DNA of 64,000 nucleotides, taken from positions 31,747 to 95,746 of the forward strand of contig DAOUJJ010000001.1 in NCBI GenBank assembly GCA_034422835.1, read 5' to 3'. How positions within the stretch are numbered: the stretch's first letter is position 1; every line of letters begins with the position of its first letter. Position numbers and translations under genes: made by a program. Below are positions 8,535-17,445 of this stretch, piece after piece. This DNA is from VXMO01 sp034422835 (GTDB lineage Bacteria > Chloroflexota > Dehalococcoidia > UBA6926). The notes under the pieces are model-generated. The model saw only the letters and a program-made list of their open reading frames with translations, ran no database searches and was not told where the DNA came from.

Positions 8535-9305
8535 ATGTTCGTGCGTTTAACCGGCGCCCATAACGCGGAATCCGCCGCGACGAGACTGGCGGGCATCGTC
8601 ATTGACGGCCGCATCGCGCTCGATGCCGGCAGCCTGACTCGCTCCCTAAGCCTTGAGGAACTGCAAGACCTGCGCCATGTGTTCCTCACCCATCGCCACT
8701 ATGATCACATTCGCGATCTTCCTGCACTGGCGTACGCGACTCCACTAGCAGGCACGCTGCACATCTACGGGCTCACGGACACGCTCGATGCCCTCTCTGC
8801 TCACCTGATGAACAACGTCATCTATTCCGCGTACCAGGAGCGGACAGGTCAGGACGGCAGCCCGCGTGCCCGTTTTCATTCATTGGAACCGGACAAATCG
8901 GTTACGATTGGCGATCTTGCCGTCACGCCACGTGCCGCCACTCACACCGCGCCCGCGCTCGGCTTTCTGGTCTCCAGTGGTGAGCGAAGCCTCTACTATA
9001 CGGGCGACACCGCCGGGGGTTTCTCGTCCCGCCTTGCGACGTCCCCGCCGGACGTCCTTATCTCTGAGGTCACTTACTCCAACGCGGGTGCAGAGGATGC
9101 ATCTCGCAACGGACACATGACCCCTGAGCTGTTGCACGGAGAAATTGCGAGCATCGTTGACGAGGCCGGTTGGACGCCCCGCGTCATCGTCGTTCATCGC
9201 AATCCGGCCCATGAGCAGGAGATCGCCCACGAAGTCGACGCCCTCCGTGCCGAAACGGGGTGGGACATCACTCTTGGCGCGGCGGATATGACAGTGACTG
9301 TCTAA
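8535..9305 (+). CDS. MBL-fold metallohydrolase, class II cAMP phosphodiesterase-like
   Basis: A 256-residue metallo-beta-lactamase-fold protein. The HxHxDH zinc motif is present as LTHRHYDHIRDLP, followed by ATHTAPALGF, LYYTGDTAGG with the bridging Asp, and a C-terminal VIVVHRNP histidine. The layout, with a HIYG strand after the first motif, resembles 3',5'-cyclic nucleotide phosphodiesterases of the CpdA/PDE1 class II group. It probably hydrolyses a phosphodiester or similar ester in the cytoplasm. It is followed closely by the deacetylase gene on the same strand, so co-transcription is likely. Confidence 0.8.
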   Translation: MFVRLTGAHNAESAATRLAGIVIDGRIALDAGSLTRSLSLEELQDLRHVFLTHRHYDHIRDLPALAYATPLAGTLHIYGLTDTLDALSAHLMNNVIYSAYQERTGQDGSPRARFHSLEPDKSVTIGDLAVTPRAATHTAPALGFLVSSGERSLYYTGDTAGGFSSRLATSPPDVLISEVTYSNAGAEDASRNGHMTPELLHGEIASIVDEAGWTPRVIVVHRNPAHEQEIAHEVDALRAETGWDITLGAADMTVTV

Positions 9306-9364
9306 ACCCCTCCGCCGCCCTGTACCATAACGACAGGGGAGAGCAGGGGAACGCGGTACTACCG

Positions 9365-10501
9365 ATGACAGCAGGATTCATGTACAGCCCGGAACTCACA
9401 CGGAACATCCTTCGTGAGGATCACGTGCTGCGTCCCATGCGCCTGCGCCTCGTCTATGAGCTGCTGCAGGCGTATGGCGTCTTCGAGCGGCCCGATGCGG
9501 TGGTGATTGAGCCGCGTGTTGCCACGGAACAGGAACTGATGACATTCCATGGACGCGATTACGTGGAATCCGTGCAGGCATTCAGCCGCGGTGAGGACCT
9601 CCATCGCCAACACCGTTATGGTTTCAGCGATTGGGGCGATAACCCCATCTCGGAGGGTATGTATGAGGCTGCTGCGCTGGCTGCCGGAGCTTCGCTCGTT
9701 GCGGCGGAATCCGTGTGGAACGGCGAAGCCGATGTCGTCTTCAACGCGGGCGGCGGCTACCACCACGCCGGCCCCGATTTTGCCTCGGGATTCTGTGTAT
9801 TCAATGATGCCGTTATCGCCATCCTGCGCCTGCTTGCGCTCGGCGCGGAGCGTGTCGCCTACATTGACATCGATGCGCACCATGGCGACGGCGTGCAGAA
9901 CGCTTTCTACGCCAGCAATCGTGTGCTGACGATCTCCATCCACCAATCCGGGCACACGCTTTTCCCCGGCACGGGAGAGACGACCGAGATGGGCGAAGAG
10001 GCCGGCGTTGGCTACGCCGTGAATCTGCCACTCGCACCCGGAACGCACAATGAGGCCTACAGGCAGGTTCTGGAAAACGCCGTCGCGCCTCTTATTCGCA
10101 AGTTCAATCCTGATGTCCTTGTCACGCAACAGGGTATTGACACACACATAGATGACCCGCTCACTCATCTGCGACTCACATCAGCAGGACACACATCGGC
10201 CGTCGCGGCCCTGGGCGCTCTGTCACCCGGCAAATGGCTGGCCATGGGCGGCGGCGGATATGATCTGTCCGCCGTCGCGCGGTGCTGGGCGATGGATTTC
10301 GCCGTCATGGCGGGCGTGGAACTGCCGGACGACATACCTGGCTCGTACCAGGAGGCGTACGGACTAAAGCAGTTGCGGGACGTGCCCGCTCCTGACCTTC
10401 TGGAAGCCGATGAGGCGCGTGTGTGGCGGGAGGCGGAGGAGTCCGTCAAGCGCGTGCAGGAACTCATTTTCCCCATCCATGGATTGGAGGCCGCAGAATA
10501 G
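9365..10501 (+). CDS. Histone deacetylase family protein, AcuC-like
   Basis: A 378-residue zinc-dependent deacetylase. Marks in order: GGGYHHAGPDFASGFCVFND (tandem active-site His and following loop), YIDIDAHHGDGVQNAFY (zinc-binding Asp and His), TQQGIDTHIDDPL and a C-terminal GGGGYDL with the transition-state Tyr. AcuC members deacetylate proteins such as acetyl-CoA synthetase; other HDAC-like proteins act on acetylated amines, so the substrate is open. The ATG at 9365 is chosen because homology begins at FMYSPE; an upstream in-frame ATG would overlap the preceding gene. The stop TAG shares a G with the GTG of the next gene (TAGTG), which indicates translational coupling. Confidence 0.88.
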   Translation: MTAGFMYSPELTRNILREDHVLRPMRLRLVYELLQAYGVFERPDAVVIEPRVATEQELMTFHGRDYVESVQAFSRGEDLHRQHRYGFSDWGDNPISEGMYEAAALAAGASLVAAESVWNGEADVVFNAGGGYHHAGPDFASGFCVFNDAVIAILRLLALGAERVAYIDIDAHHGDGVQNAFYASNRVLTISIHQSGHTLFPGTGETTEMGEEAGVGYAVNLPLAPGTHNEAYRQVLENAVAPLIRKFNPDVLVTQQGIDTHIDDPLTHLRLTSAGHTSAVAALGALSPGKWLAMGGGGYDLSAVARCWAMDFAVMAGVELPDDIPGSYQEAYGLKQLRDVPAPDLLEADEARVWREAEESVKRVQELIFPIHGLEAAE

Positions 10502-11940
10502 TGACAATTTCCACCCAATCGCAGATCGCCTTTGGAACCGACGGCTGGCGGGCACTCATTGCGGAAGAGTTCACCTTTGAAAACGTGCGCTACTGCGCCA
10601 GAGGCGTCGCACAGTATCTGAAAGCGCAGGGTACGGCGGGGCAGGGTGTCATCGTCGGCTATGACACGCGATTCGGCTCGGAGCGGTTTGCCGCTGCCAT
10701 CGCGGAGGTGTTGGCAGCGCAGGGCGTGCCGTCTTATCTGTGCCAAACGTGGGCGCCGACGCCGACTGTCAGTTACAACGTCATTACCCAAAAGGCCGCC
10801 GGCGCCATCATCGTCACGGCCAGCCACAACCCGCCTGAATGGAACGGCTTCAAGTACAAGCCGGACTACGGCGGCTCCGCATCACCGGAGATTATCGCGG
10901 CCGTTGAGCGGGAGATCCATGACGTAGAGTCAGCCGGCCCGCCGCCTGCGATGCCGCTGACTGAGGCGCAGCGGGACGGAATCGTTACCATGATTGATCC
11001 CCGCCCGGTCTACATCGACCAGCTTCGTACCCTGGTGGACGTTGAGCGTATCCGAGCCGCAGGCCTGCGTGTGGTGATCGATCCGATGTACGGCGCGGGC
11101 ATGGGCTACCTCGCGGACCTGCTTGGCGGCGGCAAGACGGAGCTGATAGAGATCCACGGCGAACGCAACCCTGACTTTCCCGGCATGAGGCAGCCGGAGC
11201 CCATCTCTCACAACCTCGGTGAACTACGTGAGGCCGTCGTTCGATACGGCTACGGCGTGGGGTTGGCGACCGACGGCGACGCGGACCGCGTTGGGGGCGT
11301 GGACGAGGGGGGGCGATTCCTCACACCTCTGCAGTTCTTCGCACTGCTCGCTTTCTACCTGCTGGAGATTCGAGGCGAACGCGGCCCGTTGGTCAAGTCA
11401 ATCACGAGTTCGCGCATGATTGACATTCTCGGTGAGAAGTACGATGTCCCCGTTTATGAAGAGCCGGTCGGCTTTAAGTACGTCGGACCGCGAATGATGG
11501 AGACGGACGCGTTGATTGGCGGCGAGGAGAGCGGCGGCTTCGGATTCCGTGGGCACGTGCCGGAGCGTGACGGTGTGCTTTCCGCGCTCTACATCCTGGA
11601 TGCAATGGCGCAGACGGGCCGCTCCCTGTCCGGGCTCATCGACTGGCTTTACGAAACCGTCGGGCCGCACCAGTATGACCGCCTTGATCTTGAGTTTCCT
11701 GCTGCCCGCCGCGCCGAGGTTATGGGCAGCGTTGCGGAGAGTCAACCGGCGGAGCTTGCAGGAGTGGCCGTCACGGATATCTCAACCAAAGACGGCTATC
11801 ATTTCATGCTTGATGACGGCTCATGGATGCTCATCAGGTTCTCCGGCACGGAGCCGCTGTTGAGAATCTACGCTGAGGCTCGCTCCATGGAGCGCGTGCA
11901 ACGCCTCATCGGCGCCGGCCGAGACCTAACGGGAATCTAG
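10501..11940 (+). CDS. Phosphoglucomutase/phosphomannomutase family protein
   Basis: A 479-residue alpha-D-phosphohexomutase with four recognisable domains: FGTDGWRA at the start, the phosphoserine loop TASHNPPEWNGFKYK, the magnesium loop TDGDADRVGG, the sugar-binding GGEESGGFG loop, and the phosphate-binding RFSGTEPLLRIYAEA near the C terminus. It interconverts hexose 1- and 6-phosphates for glycan or glycogen precursors. The GTG start at 10501 overlaps the stop of the deacetylase gene by one base, and homology begins within ten residues of it. Glucose, mannose or glucosamine specificity cannot be decided from the loops alone. Confidence 0.9.
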   Translation: MTISTQSQIAFGTDGWRALIAEEFTFENVRYCARGVAQYLKAQGTAGQGVIVGYDTRFGSERFAAAIAEVLAAQGVPSYLCQTWAPTPTVSYNVITQKAAGAIIVTASHNPPEWNGFKYKPDYGGSASPEIIAAVEREIHDVESAGPPPAMPLTEAQRDGIVTMIDPRPVYIDQLRTLVDVERIRAAGLRVVIDPMYGAGMGYLADLLGGGKTELIEIHGERNPDFPGMRQPEPISHNLGELREAVVRYGYGVGLATDGDADRVGGVDEGGRFLTPLQFFALLAFYLLEIRGERGPLVKSITSSRMIDILGEKYDVPVYEEPVGFKYVGPRMMETDALIGGEESGGFGFRGHVPERDGVLSALYILDAMAQTGRSLSGLIDWLYETVGPHQYDRLDLEFPAARRAEVMGSVAESQPAELAGVAVTDISTKDGYHFMLDDGSWMLIRFSGTEPLLRIYAEARSMERVQRLIGAGRDLTGI

Positions 11941-11956
11941 GGTGCCACCACTCGTC

Positions 11957-11976
11957 ATTCCCGCGAAAGCGGGAAT
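11957..11976. terminator. Palindrome between convergent genes
   Basis: ATTCCCGC and GCGGGAAT form a perfect 8-bp stem with a GAAA loop. It sits 16 nt after the phosphohexomutase stop and about 80 nt beyond the end of rpsI, between convergent genes. There is no long U-tract on either side. The flanks (CGTC...CCAG) resemble a short palindromic repeat common in bacterial intergenic DNA, so it could be a dispersed repeat that also terminates transcription. Confidence 0.5.
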
Positions 11977-12058
11977 CCAGAATTAGAAATTACGACGACG
12001 CCGGAACGCGGAATACCAACTGAAAAGGCCGGCCGAGGGTGATCGCGAACCGAGAAGA

Positions 12059-12460
12059 TTAACGCTTGGAGTACTGCTGCTTCTTCCGGGCTCGGAACAG
12101 GCCGTACTTCTTGCGCTCTTTCTCGCGGGCATCCCGTGTGAGGAATCCCGACTTCTTGAGCACGGGGCGCATCGACTCATCGAGGTTCGAGAGCGCGCGA
12201 GCCAGTCCGTGACGGATCGCCTCTGCCTGCCCCGTCACGCCGCCGCCTGAAACCTTTACTGAGATCGCAAAGCGCCGCAGGGAATCCGTCGCGACCAGCG
12301 GCTGCAAGATTGAGCGGCGATGAATTTCCAGCGGGAATCGCTCCTCAAGCGGTTTGTCGTCCACGATGAACATGGACTCGGCTCCCGGCGTCACGCGTAC
12401 ACGCGCCACCGCGCGCTTGCGCCGCCCCGTTCCCTGGAAATATCGGCCTGCTGTCGTCAT
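12059..12460 (-). CDS. rpsI: 30S ribosomal protein S9
   Basis: 133 residues. It shows the YFQGTGRRKRAVARVRVTPG N terminus and the invariant GLARAL ... LTRDARxKERKKYG stretch, and ends in the basic QQYSKR tail that reaches the P-site tRNA. Length is normal. It is the last gene of the ribosomal superoperon and follows rplM, the usual L13-S9 pairing. Confidence 0.97.
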   Translation of the reverse strand: MTTAGRYFQGTGRRKRAVARVRVTPGAESMFIVDDKPLEERFPLEIHRRSILQPLVATDSLRRFAISVKVSGGGVTGQAEAIRHGLARALSNLDESMRPVLKKSGFLTRDAREKERKKYGLFRARKKQQYSKR

Positions 12461-12496
12461 GCTTTTCCGTTCTCCTCCCCGGGAGTCGCTCCGTTC

Positions 12497-13378
12497 TTAT
12501 CCCTGTTCCTTGGCCTCGTCGCTCTCGTCCGCCGCCCCATCAGTCGAATCATCAGTTTCGGGCGTTTGCTCGTTCTCCGCAACGGACTCCTCTGACGAGG
12601 TTTCCTCGGCAGCCTGCGCAGCAGTACGCCGTCGTCTGCGTCTCGGCGGCGCCGCTTCCTCGGTGTCCTGCGTCTCGGCGGTTGCCTCCGGCGGGGTTTC
12701 CTCGGCTGCCTGGGCGGCAGTGCGCCGTCGTCTGCGAGTCGGGGTTGCAGCCGGCGCCGCTTCCTCGGTGTCCTGCGCCTCTGTCGTTGTCGCCTCCGGC
12801 GGGGTTGCGTCCTGTGATTCCTGCGCGGCCGCGCGTCGCCGTCGGCGGGTTGGCGGCACGACCGGCGCCGCCTCCTCCGGAGGAGCAACCGGCTCAGGCG
12901 CCGCAGCCTGTGCCTCCAACTCGGCCTGCTTACGGCGGCCCGCCTCTCCCATGCCTGCGCGTACCTGCGCCTCATGCGGGTGCTCAGGCCCGGCGTAGAT
13001 GTGTAAACGGCGTAGATTCTGCCTGCCGAGCCGGTTGTGCGGCAGCATGCCCTTCACGGCGTTCTGAATGATGCGTTCCGGGTGCTTTTCCCGGAGCGTC
13101 GACAGCGTGACCGCGCGCAGCCCGCCCGGGTACTGCGTGTGGCGATAGTAGGTCTTCTGATCCTCTTTCTGCCCCGTTACTCGCACCTTTTCGGCATTGA
13201 TGACGATAACGTTATCGCCGACTGACATGTGCATCGTATACGTCGGCTTGTCCTTGCCCCGCAGGATGGCTGCGATGAGCGTCGCCAAACGCCCAAGCGT
13301 CTCGCCCTCCGCGTCAACGACGCGCCATCCACGCTCGATCTCGCTCTTCTTGGGGCTGAATGTTCGTACACGTGCCAT
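12497..13378 (-). CDS. rplM: 50S ribosomal protein L13 with a long low-complexity C-terminal extension
   Basis: 293 residues against the usual 142-150. Residues 1-140 are ordinary L13: RTFSPKKSEIERGW, the GDNVIVINAEKVRVTGQK core, VKGMLPHNRLGR and YAGPEHPHEAQ. From about residue 145 the chain is Ala/Glu/Pro/Thr-rich and contains three spaced blocks of five or six arginines, each followed by AAAQ or TAAQ, alternating with acidic spacers and ending in a strongly acidic tail. The ATG at 13378 matches the normal L13 N terminus. truA lies 10 nt upstream and rpsI downstream. The core assignment is certain; the function of the extension is unknown. Confidence 0.95.
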   Translation of the reverse strand: MARVRTFSPKKSEIERGWRVVDAEGETLGRLATLIAAILRGKDKPTYTMHMSVGDNVIVINAEKVRVTGQKEDQKTYYRHTQYPGGLRAVTLSTLREKHPERIIQNAVKGMLPHNRLGRQNLRRLHIYAGPEHPHEAQVRAGMGEAGRRKQAELEAQAAAPEPVAPPEEAAPVVPPTRRRRRAAAQESQDATPPEATTTEAQDTEEAAPAATPTRRRRRTAAQAAEETPPEATAETQDTEEAAPPRRRRRRTAAQAAEETSSEESVAENEQTPETDDSTDGAADESDEAKEQG

Positions 13379-13388
13379 GGCGATTGCC

Positions 13389-14207
13389 TCAGTCTTCCAG
13401 AATTCCGTTGTCGTAGGTGACGCCCATGAGGCAGAGGCCGATGGCAGGCATCGTCCATGTTGCCTCCCCCGGTTCACCCTCACGCGCGAGGCGATGAAAT
13501 TCCGTCGCGCTCATCTGTCCCGTGCCCACCTGAACGAGGGCGCCGGCGACGCGCCGAACCTGGTGGGGCAGGAAACCGCTCCCGCGCAGGTCAATCGTCA
13601 CGATGTCACCGTCACGCGTCACTGCTGCATCGTCGTAGCGTCGCAGCGGGTTGCGGTCTGCGGGCAAAGGACCCGTAAAGGGCCGCGCGTCCAGCCAGCC
13701 GTCCAATGCTGCTATCGCCTCCGCCATCGCCGTCTCATCAAGAGGCTCTTTAACGTGCGCGGCCTGCTGCCGTAGAAGCGCGGATGGGGACGGGCGGTTG
13801 ATGATCGTGTAGCGGTAGTGGCGTGAGCGGGCATCCCTTGTCACATCAAATGATCGGGGCGCCCATTGCGCCCTCGTCACGCTGATGTCATTCGGGAGAT
13901 AGTGGTTCAGTCCTGTCACATAACGATCAAAGGGCAGTTCGGTCTTGGGCTGAAGGCTGATGACCTGTCCTCGCGCGCTCGCCCCTGAATCGGTGCGGCC
14001 TGCCGCGGCAATGCGATAGTGCTGCCCCGTCAGCCTTAAGAGCGCGTCCTCAATCTCGCCCTGGATCGTCGGCACGCCCGGCTTTTGCAGCTGCATCCCT
14101 TGGTAGCGCGCCCCCGCGTACTCGATAGTGAGTACAACCAGACGGTCTGCGATGGCAGGCGGCGACGCGATATCGTCGCTTGGCTTGCTGAGTGCGGCGG
14201 TCTGCAT
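13389..14207 (-). CDS. truA: tRNA pseudouridine(38-40) synthase TruA
   Basis: 272 residues. The N-terminal IEYAGARYQGMQLQ strand is followed by the catalytic AAAGRTDSGASARGQVIS with the active-site Asp, then SRHYRYTI and GSGFLPHQVRRVAGALVQVG, all typical of TruA. It converts uridines 38-40 of the tRNA anticodon arm to pseudouridine. Placement between rplQ and rplM is seen in several phyla and fits co-expression with translation genes. Confidence 0.95.
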   Translation of the reverse strand: MQTAALSKPSDDIASPPAIADRLVVLTIEYAGARYQGMQLQKPGVPTIQGEIEDALLRLTGQHYRIAAAGRTDSGASARGQVISLQPKTELPFDRYVTGLNHYLPNDISVTRAQWAPRSFDVTRDARSRHYRYTIINRPSPSALLRQQAAHVKEPLDETAMAEAIAALDGWLDARPFTGPLPADRNPLRRYDDAAVTRDGDIVTIDLRGSGFLPHQVRRVAGALVQVGTGQMSATEFHRLAREGEPGEATWTMPAIGLCLMGVTYDNGILED

Positions 14208-14218
14208 TCTTCGAGTAC

Positions 14219-14569
14219 CTAGACAAGCTCCAGCCGCACCATTGGCGCGGCATCGCCTTGTCGTGGCCCGATCTTCGTGATCCGCGTGAATCCGCCGGGG
14301 CGGTCCTGGTACCGCTCTCCATACACCCGGAAGAGCTTGTCCACCACGTCCTTGTCCGGGATGAACTTGAGTGCGCGACGACGCGCGGGAAGACTACCGT
14401 CCTTGCCAAGCGTCACCATGCGCTCCGCGAAACTGCGCGTCTCCTTGGCCTTGGCCTCGGTCGTCACAATCGCTTCACGCAGGAACAGATCTCTCGTCAG
14501 ATTGCGATACAGCAGCATCCGCGGCGCGGTTTTCCTGCCGAGCGTGCGGCCTGAAACGCGGTGTCTCAT
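14219..14569 (-). CDS. rplQ: 50S ribosomal protein L17
   Basis: 116 residues starting MRHRVSGRTLGRKTAPRMLL, the standard L17 N terminus, then NLTRDLFLREAIVTTEAKAKE and the C-terminal GGFTRITKIGPRQGDAAPM. Length and position directly after rpoA are typical. Confidence 0.97.
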   Translation of the reverse strand: MRHRVSGRTLGRKTAPRMLLYRNLTRDLFLREAIVTTEAKAKETRSFAERMVTLGKDGSLPARRRALKFIPDKDVVDKLFRVYGERYQDRPGGFTRITKIGPRQGDAAPMVRLELV

Positions 14570-14581
14570 GGTTTGGCTATC

Positions 14582-15766
14582 CTATTCCTCGTCATCATCG
14601 TCCGGGGCGAACGAGCGTCGCGAATAATGAGTCAGATCCACCTCTGAAACATCCTCGTCCGGGCGCATTGAAAAGACCGCTCGATCATCGGATTCCTCAG
14701 CGTCTCCATCCGCCCCTTGCTCCGTCCCGGCGCTCACCATACCCTCGGCGATCGGAACGAGCGCCGCCAGGGGGGCGCGCCGCCAGGAACGATCCTCATC
14801 GTCCTCCGGAATCTCCACGCCCATTTCACGAAGCCGTTGGATGAGTTCATTGAGAGACTGTTCACCAAAGTTGCGCAGTTCAAGGAGCTCCTGAGCGGAC
14901 TTCTCCAGCACATGCCCCACCAATGCCAGGTTGCCGCGGCGCAGGCTGTTCTGCGTCCGTGTGGAAAGATGCAAATCTTCGACGGTGACCGACGACAGTG
15001 AAGGCGGAACGCTGAGGCTGGGCTCCTGCCCGGCGGGAAGAGCCTCCGGCTCGCCAAGAGAAGCGAACGGCTGTAGTTGATCGATGATGATTTGCGTTCC
15101 CTTGCGGACGGCGTCCTCGGGCGTGATTGTGCCGTCCGTCCATACCTCAAGCACCAGCCGGTCAAAGTCCGTCACCTGGCCGACGCGTGTTGCCTCGACC
15201 TCGAAGTTTGCGCGGCGGATGGGTGTGAAAATGGCGTCTACCGGGAGGATGCCGATTGGGTCCTCCACCGAGGTCTCTGCCGCCCTGAAGCCGGTTCCCT
15301 GCTCGACGGTGAACTCCACCGACAACTGAGCATCCTTGCTGTCAGCATTGAGCAGCACAAGATCGGGATTAACTATCGTGTAATCGCCATGCCGCTGGAT
15401 GTCGCCCGCCGTAACCGCTCCCGCCTTCCCGCCCACGTTAAGCCGCAGGGTGCCGGGGCGTCCCGTGATGGACTGGATGCGGATATCTTTCACGTTCAAC
15501 AGGAAGTCCACCATATCCTCACGAACGTGGGGCAGGGTGGAGTATTCATGTTGTGCGCCCTCAATGCGCACCGCGGTAATCGCCACACCGGGCAGCGAAT
15601 TCAGCAGGACGCGCCGGATGGCGTTGCCAAGTGTCACGCCAAAGCCCTGCGTTAGCGGCTCGATGATGAACCGGCCATACGAGTCCTGCGACCTGTCGGT
15701 CGTGATTTCCGGAACAAGGCTCGCGCCCGGCTCTATCTGTATTTCTGCCTCAGTCACCAAGGTCAA
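14582..15766 (-). CDS. rpoA: RNA polymerase subunit alpha with acidic C-terminal extension
   Basis: 394 residues against the usual 310-330. The N-terminal domain has GFGVTLGNAIRRVLLNSLPG and VREDMVDFLLNVKDI for assembly of the core enzyme. The C-terminal domain (LSTRTQNSLRRGN ... LRNFGEQSLNELIQRLREMG) contacts UP-element DNA and regulators. About 65 further residues follow the C-terminal domain and are acidic, ending FAPDDDDEE. The TTG start at 15766 is favoured because GGAGG lies 8 nt upstream; TTG 15760 and GTG 15757 are alternatives. The tail is not a normal part of alpha and could affect C-terminal-domain contacts. Confidence 0.96.
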   Translation of the reverse strand: MTLVTEAEIQIEPGASLVPEITTDRSQDSYGRFIIEPLTQGFGVTLGNAIRRVLLNSLPGVAITAVRIEGAQHEYSTLPHVREDMVDFLLNVKDIRIQSITGRPGTLRLNVGGKAGAVTAGDIQRHGDYTIVNPDLVLLNADSKDAQLSVEFTVEQGTGFRAAETSVEDPIGILPVDAIFTPIRRANFEVEATRVGQVTDFDRLVLEVWTDGTITPEDAVRKGTQIIIDQLQPFASLGEPEALPAGQEPSLSVPPSLSSVTVEDLHLSTRTQNSLRRGNLALVGHVLEKSAQELLELRNFGEQSLNELIQRLREMGVEIPEDDEDRSWRRAPLAALVPIAEGMVSAGTEQGADGDAEESDDRAVFSMRPDEDVSEVDLTHYSRRSFAPDDDDEE

Positions 15767-15829
15767 GAGTTTGGCCTCCCTGTCGTACAGGTATGCGTGT
15801 GCAGTCTGTGTCCTCGCGTTCCGCAGTCC

Positions 15830-16465
15830 CTAACGTGAATAGAACTCAACAATCAGGCGGTCATCGATACGGATGTCCATATCAGACCGCTCAGGCTGCC
15901 GCAGCATCCGCCCCACCATGTTCCGCGCGTCCATCTGGAGCCACTCCGGCGCCTGCCTTCGCTGCGCCTGGTACTGGACGATCTCATACTGCGTCGTGCT
16001 GGAGGAACTGGGCACCCATGTAATCTCTGCACCCTCCTTGACACTGATGGAGGGCGTGCGCGCTCGGCGGCCGTTCACAGCCAGATGACCGTGCGACACC
16101 ATCTGGCGCGCCTCCTTGCGCGAGTTGGCCCATCCGAGTCGATATACCACGTTGTCCAGGCGCGTCTCCAGGATCTTGAGCAGGTTCTCGCCTGTCGCTC
16201 CACGCTGTCGGGCAGCGACCGCATAGTGCCTTCGGAACTGGCGCTCAAGCACCCCGTAGATGTGGCGAGCCTTTTGCTTCTCTCTCAGGTGGATGCCCCA
16301 CTCCGATAGCCGCCGTCGCCGCCGGTTGCCCGTGGTCGATTCGCCGGGGGCGCTGCGACGCCGCTCAATGGCGCATTTCGGTGTATAGCAGCGCTCTCCC
16401 TTGAGAAAGAGCTTGATTCCCTGTCGCCGGCATAGCCGGCAGACCGGCCCCGTGTATCGAGCCAT
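15830..16465 (-). CDS. rpsD: 30S ribosomal protein S4 (zinc-binding type)
   Basis: 211 residues. MARYTGPVCRLCRRQG begins the protein, and Cys pairs near residues 9-12 and 26-31 form the zinc-binding C+ type N terminus. The S4 RNA-binding domain follows (LETRLDNVVYRLGWANSRKEARQMVSHGHLAVNGR). S4 nucleates 30S assembly. It sits between rpsK and rpoA as in the standard alpha operon. Confidence 0.97.
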   Translation of the reverse strand: MARYTGPVCRLCRRQGIKLFLKGERCYTPKCAIERRRSAPGESTTGNRRRRRLSEWGIHLREKQKARHIYGVLERQFRRHYAVAARQRGATGENLLKILETRLDNVVYRLGWANSRKEARQMVSHGHLAVNGRRARTPSISVKEGAEITWVPSSSSTTQYEIVQYQAQRRQAPEWLQMDARNMVGRMLRQPERSDMDIRIDDRLIVEFYSR

Positions 16466-16557
16466 CCCTTACCTGTTCCTCCTGGTTGTCTGCATGACCG
16501 CAAACAATCCGTGTGCCGCCATTCGCGTCATTGGCCTCTGAATTCCTCTTGTGACGA

Positions 16558-16950
16558 CTAGACGCGGCGGCGCTTTCGCGGTCGGCAGCCGTTGTGTGGT
16601 ATCGGTGTGGTATCCCTGATGGCAGTGACGACGAGACCGGTGGCCTGCAGGGAGCGAATTGCCGCCTCACGGCCGCTGCCGGGGCCTTTCACACGCACTT
16701 CCACGTGCTGCAGGCCATGCTCCATGCCGCGCCGCGCCGTCTCTTCAGCGGCTCGCTGTGCTGCGAAGGCCGTCCCCTTGCGAGAACCGCGGAATCCAAC
16801 CGCGCCGCCGCTGCCGGACGCAATCACGTTCCCAACCGGGTCCGTCAGCGTCACAACGGTGTTGTTGAACGTGGCGTAGATATACGCGCGTCCATAGGGC
16901 ACGGACTTGCGCTCCCTGCGGCGGACTCGCTGGCGTCCTCGTCTCGCCAT
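16558..16950 (-). CDS. rpsK: 30S ribosomal protein S11
   Basis: 130 residues with AYIYATFNNTVVTLTDPVGN, the GFRGSRKGTAFAAQRAAEE segment and the C-terminal RDTTPIPHNGCRPRKRRRV, all hallmarks of S11. It lies in the platform of the 30S subunit. Order rpsM-rpsK-rpsD-rpoA is conserved. Confidence 0.97.
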   Translation of the reverse strand: MARRGRQRVRRRERKSVPYGRAYIYATFNNTVVTLTDPVGNVIASGSGGAVGFRGSRKGTAFAAQRAAEETARRGMEHGLQHVEVRVKGPGSGREAAIRSLQATGLVVTAIRDTTPIPHNGCRPRKRRRV

Positions 16951-17039
16951 GTGTTGCTATTGCTCCTTTCGGCGGGCAGGCAGATACTCGCGCGTCCTGG
17001 CGAGTCGGCCCTGCTCCTCTGTTCTCGATGGGCCGTTTC

Positions 17040-17423
17040 TTACTTGCGAGCAGCCCGTCGCTTGCCGGCCACGGTGCGCTTGGGTCCCTTGCGGATGCGC
17101 GCGTTGGTGCGTGTCCGCTGACCACGCACAGGCAAACCCACCCGATGCCTGACGCCGCGGTAGCTGCCGATCTCAATAAGCCTGCGGATGTTCATGGCGA
17201 TCTCACGTCGCAGATCGCCTTCAATCAGATAACCGCCCCGTTCGATGGCCTCACGAAGTAGCGCCATATCCTGCTCGGTCAGGTCATGTACTCGCCGGTC
17301 GGGGTCGACCCCGGACCGCTCGAGGATTTCGCCTGCCCGACGCGGACCAACGCCGTAGATATAACGAAGTGAATAGGCAACCTTCTTGTTGTCCGGAATA
17401 TCCGCCCCGGCTATTCGTACCAT
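17040..17423 (-). CDS. rpsM: 30S ribosomal protein S13
   Basis: 127 residues starting MVRIAGADIPDNKKVAYSLRYIYG, then the helix-turn RRAGEILERSGVDPDRRV, and ending with the basic HRVGLPVRGQRTRTNARIRKGPKRT that reaches the P-site and the A-site finger. Normal length. It follows rpmJ by 22 nt. Confidence 0.97.
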   Translation of the reverse strand: MVRIAGADIPDNKKVAYSLRYIYGVGPRRAGEILERSGVDPDRRVHDLTEQDMALLREAIERGGYLIEGDLRREIAMNIRRLIEIGSYRGVRHRVGLPVRGQRTRTNARIRKGPKRTVAGKRRAARK

Positions 17424-17445
17424 CAGTCCGTCCAGTGCCCCCTGT

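Noticed and set aside
12457..12975. Arg-rich minus-strand frame overlapping the L13 extension
   Set aside because: It is an alternate frame of the L13 low-complexity tail; composition is explained by the repeats, and it has no homology.
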